Under the pieces are notes generated by a model. The model did not search any database and was not told the origin of the DNA. It saw nothing but the letters and a program-made list of their open reading frames with translations. Below, one piece after another: positions 58,379-64,000 of a stretch of 64,000 bases of DNA. Position 1 is the first letter of the stretch. Each line of letters begins with the position of its first letter. Made by a program: the position numbers and the translations under genes. The DNA is from Oreohelix idahoensis (Eukaryota; Mollusca; Gastropoda; Stylommatophora; Oreohelicidae), in contig JAMPIV010012173.1 of assembly GCA_024509875.1 (NCBI GenBank), positions 262,239 through 326,238 on the forward strand, written 5' to 3'.

Positions 58379-58670
58379 CTTTATTTCTCAACATAATCTC
58401 CACCAACATTGATACACTTATCCCATCGCTGTATTAGTGCTTCAAAACCTGCAGCATAGAAGTGCGTGCTCTGTTGTCTCAGCCACATTCGCAGTACTCC
58501 TCTAGTCAGAAGGCCTGGGCGTTTTCTTCGAATTGCATCCCGAAGCATCAACAGAACTTCACATTACGATGCAGCATTCACATTATCAACTTTTTTCTGG
58601 AAATGGGCCAACAGCATTCCGTGAGAATCCCAAAACACTGTAAGCATAACTGTGGTGGGTTTAGATGTTA
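58379..58670 (-). pseudogene. mariner transposase fragment with catalytic middle deleted
   Basis: Minus strand: TVMLTVFWDSHGMLLAHFQK and ALLMLRDAIRRKRPG-like text, then LRMWLRQQSTHFYAAGFEAL, IQRWDKCINVGGDYVEK and stop. The segment with the second and third catalytic Asp (HDNAP.H and SPDLAP) is missing between the two parts. A different mariner lineage from the one at 9.5 kb. Confidence 0.85.
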
Positions 58671-58679
58671 AAAGGTTAA

Positions 58680-58960
58680 GTATTAATTGTCTACAGATGT
58701 GAGGTCAGCTATGCAAGTCCCTGAGTCTAATTGTTGATGAAGTTGTTCTCAGGGTACCTGTCTGCTACCACCCTACGACCTCAATCTGCTATATATTTTG
58801 AGCCGAATTATATGTTATGGTGTCTGGATGTTATGTGGCTAGGTGTCTAAGGTAATATGCAATGTAATGTTAATAAAAGGACAACAACTACACCTATAAC
58901 TTAATGAACAAGTAATTAAACAAGTCACTGTGTAAATTTTGAATGATAATATTTTTTACA
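58680..58960 (-). repeat. Dispersed repeat R1, copy C (inverted)
   Basis: On the minus strand it shows TGAGGTCGTAGGGTGGTAGCAG, ACCCTGAGAAC, CATAGCTGACCTCACAT, corresponding to 4110-4200 and 25850-25930. Confidence 0.7.
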
Positions 58961-61089
58961 ATTTGATTTGCCTGTATCTCAATGGCTGAGATACAGGACT
59001 GTTTAAACTCAAAATTTATTTACAGCAAAGTAATTTAAAACAACAACTGTGTCTGTTAATATTAATCTAAATTGTTTCTGACTGGAAGTGTTCTGATGAA
59101 GCAATAACTCCTATGAATGGACACGCTTCTGAGGAACGACTTGTATCATCATGTCAAGAATACTGATTGATATAATAATGATGGAGAGTATGGTTAAATG
59201 AACTAACACACGCCCGTGGACAATTGGGCTTAACTTTATTTTCGGGAACCATGTGATGTCCTTCTCACATCCACCTTCTGCACGACTGCAACTTCTGAAA
59301 ACTGCTTCCGAACTCCTTAGATTAAAGCAAACAGGTATTTTTTGCCTCGAGCTTGCAGCTTCAGGAGTACGTATATTTGGTATGTGGCTCACTGATTGTT
59401 TCACGATGGAACCCTGAAATCAGAGGATTAAGGCCTCCTCAGTACATCATACACCTATCTCCATCTCTAAACAATTAAACATTATCAACAGTTTCAAGAT
59501 CAGTGAAGTTGCTAAATAAATAGCTATCGTTCCTATCTGATTTGGTGCCCTATTCATCATCAGGTAATCTTCAAACATCCGTTTGATACATTCCTTGTCA
59601 TAAAAGAAATTATAGTTAATTATATAAAGTAATGTGCAAACACTGTGACTTGCTGAAGACGGCCAGTGGTTTTCTGGTCTTACATCATAATAATAATGTC
59701 ATATTTTATTTCCAACTATGTCTTTTTCATTCACTCCCACAGTTTAAGTAAGCCTGTCTGGCTTTAATACAAGGTGATAATCTTTCCTAATAACATTTGT
59801 GGCATGATACAAAGGTTTAGTTTGGCGCCTTTTTGGTGGTGCCTCTACGCATCAATAATGCATACACATTCATTAATACAAATACATATCAATAATAAGG
59901 GTTACATAAATGTTTATCTTACCGCATCAATGAAATAATACACAATTTGTAGGTTAACCGGCGATCAATGAGCACATTAAGATCGCCACTGGTGCAGAAC
60001 AGCGAATGCAATGGTCATGTATTCCTTGTGTCTGACGCTAACACTACTTGTGAAAGTTAAATCTTCGAGTGGCAACTAGCGCTGGTTTCAAATCGTTTTT
60101 ATTACTCCTATTAGTCTATTTTACCACAGCCAATCGAATTATGTTATGCCCACTAGCCTCTTTTTTTCAAAAATAAATTACACTTTCAAAAATGTGACGT
60201 CCCCCTTTTCCCCTACGGGCAAAGTTGAGTGAGGACATCAATGCGTCTGTCTCTCTGTCTTTTCTTTAAAATATTTATGTTATTATCTAAGCGTTTTTAC
60301 TGTAAGATATTATAACATTATGGGTAGTATTATCTTCTAATAAACAAATATTATCATTTTATTTGTCCACTGTCCTTGCTTTTATTTTATTATGCATCGA
60401 GGTTTCATTGGGCCACCTTTTCTCTACCCTTCTCAATTTCAGTATCACACTGCATAAGCTATCTTTTCAAATATGCCTCCATGCAAATCCCCCACTTACA
60501 TTTTCTCTCTCTTGCTTGTACGCGTTTTGCCTAACGCAAACCGGTTTCGTTAGATTTAAATTGTCACTACGGGTAGGAGACCAAGCGGTGCGGTTTCCTC
60601 TCATTCAATAGCAGATACTACTGCTTTATTTAACTTTAACTTTTTGGAAAAAAAATATGCCCTAGCAACGGCGTAACCAAGGCCAAGTAGTTTTATTCAA
60701 ACTCCCAACCATTCATTCACGTTTAGTGTTAGACTAAGCAAGTCTGTGACGTCAGCTGTCGCCTGTCGTCCTAGTTCGAGATTCAAAAAACCAACGCTTG
60801 TCAAGGTTGCATTTTTCCGTCTCTCATTTCACTCCTCCGTTTATTTATTCTCTCACTCCGTTTGAAACTAACTATGCATTTCGGTCTGTCAAAAGGCTTT
60901 TATTTTAGTGGAAATTGGTATTGCGGAGAGGGGAAAAGCTAACAGTTTTGTGTATCGTTTACTATGGCGTTACTGCTTGTTAGAACCAACACTACTGCGG
61001 GCTATGGTGACGATGTTGACCACAACTCCCTATTTTATCTCTATAGTATTTGAATTTATAAGCAGTAATATTTTATCTATTTGATCGGG
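58961..61089. other. No gene seen (2.1 kb)
   Basis: AT-rich. Open frames at 59111-59404 (minus) and 60363-60611 (plus) have no motif that I recognise. No repeats with paired ends were found. Confidence 0.5.
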
Positions 61090-61370
61090 GTATCAGGGAT
61101 CTTACTACAATAACGTTTCCTGCAGATGGCGAAACCTTGAATTTCTTGGCTGAAAGTGAACAAGGATGTTTCCATCTCATTGAATAATGCTTTGATTCAG
61201 GTTGGTAGTGATGCATCCATGAAACACTTCACACCTTAATCAGGAAACATTTCCTTATGAATATACTTTGCATGAAGTCCTTTTGCTCAAAACACCGCAC
61301 AACAATGCTCTTTTCTTCGTTTGTACAATCCACGAGCACGGTCGCCATTTTTATCTGCTTTGCGCCTGCG
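61090..61370 (-). pseudogene. mariner transposase remnant, second lineage
   Basis: Minus strand: MATVLVDCTNEEKSIVVRCF is a mariner N-terminus of the SETMAR-like type. After a jump and frameshift it reads WMHHYQPESKHYSMRWKHPC and SAKKFKVSPSAGN, the region around the first catalytic Asp. The rest is lost. Confidence 0.65.
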
Positions 61371-62289
61371 CATGCGATACCTAGCAGTCTGCTACCTAAG
61401 CTAATCATAAAGCTGGATGATACTGTCACCTAATGACACCTTTAGAAACTACCAACTACCATTTTCAGCTTCCCCATATCAGTTTGTAACCTACTTACTG
61501 ACTTCCCCTCGTAGTGTGCTGTTTCCGTTCCCGGATGAGCAGATAGAAGTACATTCTTAGAGAGTTTTTGGTTTCTAACCATTATACAGTGTAATTAAAC
61601 TGTTCATGAGCACCGTCATTTGTACGCTTTTCTTTGCTGATTGTAATTATTTTCGGGAGAGTATATATAGTGGAAACAATACAATTTTTTCAACACGGTT
61701 GCATTCCTCAGCTGTGACCAACGTACACACGGCGAGAATTATGTTATTTTAGATTCAATTTAAAGTTCTTTGACGACAACAATTTGTGTGAAAGTGCGTG
61801 GATTGTTTTGAAAGAGTGTTCCCTGATTATAAGTGGTTTTAACAAAAACTTTTTTTTTCTTTGTCGAGCGCTACTAATTTAGTGAAAGAATAAAAAAATA
61901 AAAATAAATAAAACCAAAGTATTTGTTTTATATAACACCCACGCCGCGCAAGTTGCACACTACTTTGCGCACTTTTTTTTCTGGCGCGAGTTACTATTTT
62001 GAGTGAGACCGACCGACGCAACATACATCGGTAATTATGTTAGTTGTGTGTGGGATGGGATAATACAATGCACACATTATAACATACACTCGACTGTACT
62101 GTATAGACATGTACTGGATTGATTTCTTTTACAGTTGCCTCAAGCTGGCAGCATTGATAAAACCAGAATTGACGTAGAAAGTTGCAACCAATGTAGAGTG
62201 GGTTCTATTCCCAGCTCAGGCGGGAAAAGACAATAGCAGGCGGACATTTGGGAGTCATGACCCAAGTTGGCCCTGCCACCTCACGAGTC
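61371..62289. other. No gene; TATA-like site and LINE B tail region
   Basis: TATATATAGTGG at 61662-61673 resembles a TATA box but no gene follows. 62210-62289 holds TTGGGAGTCATGACCCAAGT and may belong to the 3' UTR of LINE B. Confidence 0.45.
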
Positions 62290-63490
62290 TTCTTCTTTGA
62301 TCCATAACCACCAACCGTCAAAGCAGTCAGCAGCCATCACGCTTGGTGGCGTCTTGTAGGGCAGCAACAAATTGATTCCACTTTGCTCGGTCGGCGGCCA
62401 TCCTTCGTACAGTGCTCCAACTGTGGTTCATTCTTTGCATCTCAGCTTCCACAGTTCTCCGCCAAGTTGTTTTTGGTCGGCCTCTCTTTCGCTTTCCCTC
62501 GGGGGTCCATAGCATAGCTGTTCTTGTGATGGTATCAGGGTCCCTTCTGAGGACATGGCCAACCCAACTCCAGCGTCTGCCAGCTATGATGGTGTGCATG
62601 TCCTCCTGGTTACTCCGAATAAGTAGTTCTTGGTTGCTGATGGTGTTTGGCCAAAAGATTCGGAGAATTTTCCTTAGGCAGATTGTGTGGAAGGAGGACA
62701 GTTTCGACATTCCTTCTCTGTTACTCTCCAACATTCCGCACCATAGAGAAGCACAGAAAGTACACAGCTCTCATACAGTCTTAATTTGGTGTTTGTGCTG
62801 TACTGGGAAGACTTCCAAATGTTGTTGAAAACAGCAAAGGCTGTTCTCGCTTTATTCATTCTGTTGTTAATGTCCTTGCTTGTTCCGCCGTCAGGTGTTA
62901 CTATGCTTCCTAGGTAAGTAAATGTGTCTGTCTGTTCTAACTTCTGGTTCCTTACTGTTATTGGCTCAGGATTGCCCACATTTAGTGCCATGACCTCTGT
63001 CTTCTTCAAATTGATGTTCAGGCCAACTTGCTGGCCATACTTATTCAGTCTATCGGTTTTGTCTTGAATGTGTTGATGTGAATGCGCGAGTAGTGCAATG
63101 TCATCTGCATATTCTAAATCTTCCAGTGTAGAAAACGTTGTCCATCTAATTCCTCTTGGACTGCCCTCTGTTGTCTGGCGCATCACCCAATCTATGACTG
63201 TCAAAAATAATGTTGTTGATAAGGGGCATCCCTGTCGTACTCCTGTTTTCACTTCGAAAGTTACATTACTCGATCCAAAACTGCACGTTAAGTTAGAATA
63301 GAGGCTTTTTATAATGGAAACAATGCGGCTGGGAATTCCATAAGCCCTCAGAATTTTCCATAGGCTGTCCCTGTGTATGCTGTCGAAAGCCTTTTCAAAA
63401 TCAACAAAGTTAATGTACAGCTGTCTCTGCCATTCTGAGCACTGCTCTATAATGTTCCTGAGGGCAAATATATGATCTGCACATCTTCTG
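62290..63490 (-). pseudogene. LINE B reverse transcriptase, RT core to C-terminus
   Basis: Minus-strand text: RRCADHIFALRNIIEQCSEW, LYINFVDFEKAFDSIHRDSL (first catalytic Asp in FVDF), KTGVRQGCPLSTTLFLTVID, LEDLEYADDIALLAHS (catalytic YADD), VGLNINLKKTEVMALN, FTYLGSIVTPDGGTSKD, LLYGAECWRV. One base is missing near 62725, after which it continues MSKLSSFHTICLRKILRIFW, GRRWSWVGHVLRRDPDTITR, EGKRKRGRPKTTWRRTVEAE, VAALQDATKRDGC and stop. Only the N-terminus and endonuclease are lost. The coding text fails at 63490, exactly where the G-free stretch begins. Confidence 0.9.
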
Positions 63491-64000
63491 TTCACCATCC
63501 ACATTAATAAAACCACATACCACTTACTCCACCCCTCAAAAAATACCACAATAAATACCACCTTCCTTTAAAATCTTAATACACTCCCCCCCCTTTATTT
63601 AACCATTAACAAATCCATCCCAATCAATAATCCCCTCTACTCCTAACAACACCCCAAACTTCTCCATTCAAAACCCCACAACTAATTCCATAAATCACAA
63701 ATTTAATCCCTTTTTATTTCAAAACTTCCAATCTAAAACTAATTAATCTTCCCATAACTAAACAATAACCAACCCCCCCCACCCACATCAACCCCCCCCC
63801 CCCCCACCAATCCATAAATTCATATTAAAAATATTCAATAATACCAATCCATCACTCAACCCAATTACCCTCTAATTCCATTATTCCTCCTACACCCTCC
63901 AAAACTATAAACCCCCCCACCCAACATTTCATCTTCAATCAAACATTCCACCCCCCCCTACACCCCTCATATCAAAACTCTTTTCCCCAAACTAATCATC
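63491..64000. other. 510 bp without any G on the + strand
   Basis: The last G of the window is at 63490. From there to the end only A, C and T occur, with many C runs (for example 63791-63805). The preceding sequence has normal G content. No coding or repeat structure is visible. Technical error at a contig end, base-specific conversion, or a real strand-asymmetric sequence are all possible. Confidence 0.97.

Noticed and set aside
61662..61673. TATA box of a host gene
   Set aside because: No coding sequence or splice pattern follows in either direction.

Overview
This is repeat-dominated DNA from an animal nuclear genome. An invertebrate is indicated, and a mollusc is most likely. A nuclear copy of mitochondrial nad1 reads through TGA (Trp) and AGA (Ser) codons as in the invertebrate mitochondrial code. 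The mix of Ty3/Gypsy, RTE-like LINE, RLE-type LINE, mariner, Tc1, hAT and tRNA-derived SINE copies fits a lophotrochozoan; the mollusc call is an inference. I found no host gene that I can name. Nearly every long reading frame is a broken transposable element or an open stretch of simple repeat.

Layout. Positions 1-3710: left-truncated Ty3/Gypsy element with the unusual domain order protease, integrase, reverse transcriptase, RNase H (Gmr1-like). 3.8-9.5 kb: small repeats, hAT-type MITEs and SINE pieces. 9537-10848: mariner with good terminal repeats and one frameshift. 11235-12064: non-autonomous hAT element with an 8-bp target duplication and a nested SINE. 12.58-14.36 kb: dispersed repeat called R2 here, with a second copy in inverse orientation at 55.3-56.3 kb. 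14.6-17.0 kb: array of about 42-bp units, split by a 566-bp MITE. 17.1-18.0 kb: hAT transposase remnant. 18.2-18.87 kb: nad1 NUMT. 18.87-27.88 kb: Ty3/Gypsy element with two closely similar LTRs; its Gag-protease frame continues into an RRM-like domain, and its RNase H is split by a 2.4-kb insertion.

28-49.8 kb: 5'-truncated LINE fragments of about five families, a second SINE family, an internally deleted Tc1 inserted into an RTE-like LINE, microsatellites, and long stretches with no recognisable gene. 49.85-51.74 kb: 3' half of a LINE with a restriction-like endonuclease, broken by one 2-bp slip. 53-58.7 kb: LINE 3' ends, R2 copy 2 with very long (TA)n and (GT)n runs, and a deleted mariner. 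62.29-63.49 kb: LINE reverse transcriptase on the minus strand. It runs into a final 510 bp without a single G on the + strand, which is either an artefact or an extraordinary compositional event.

The elements do not work together as a pathway. Their nesting gives a relative history, for example Tc1 into LINE E, MITE into the 42-bp array, SINE into hAT, and a 2.4-kb segment into RNase H. Family labels R1, R2, SINE-1, SINE-2, SINE-3 and LINE A-E are local names used only for this window.
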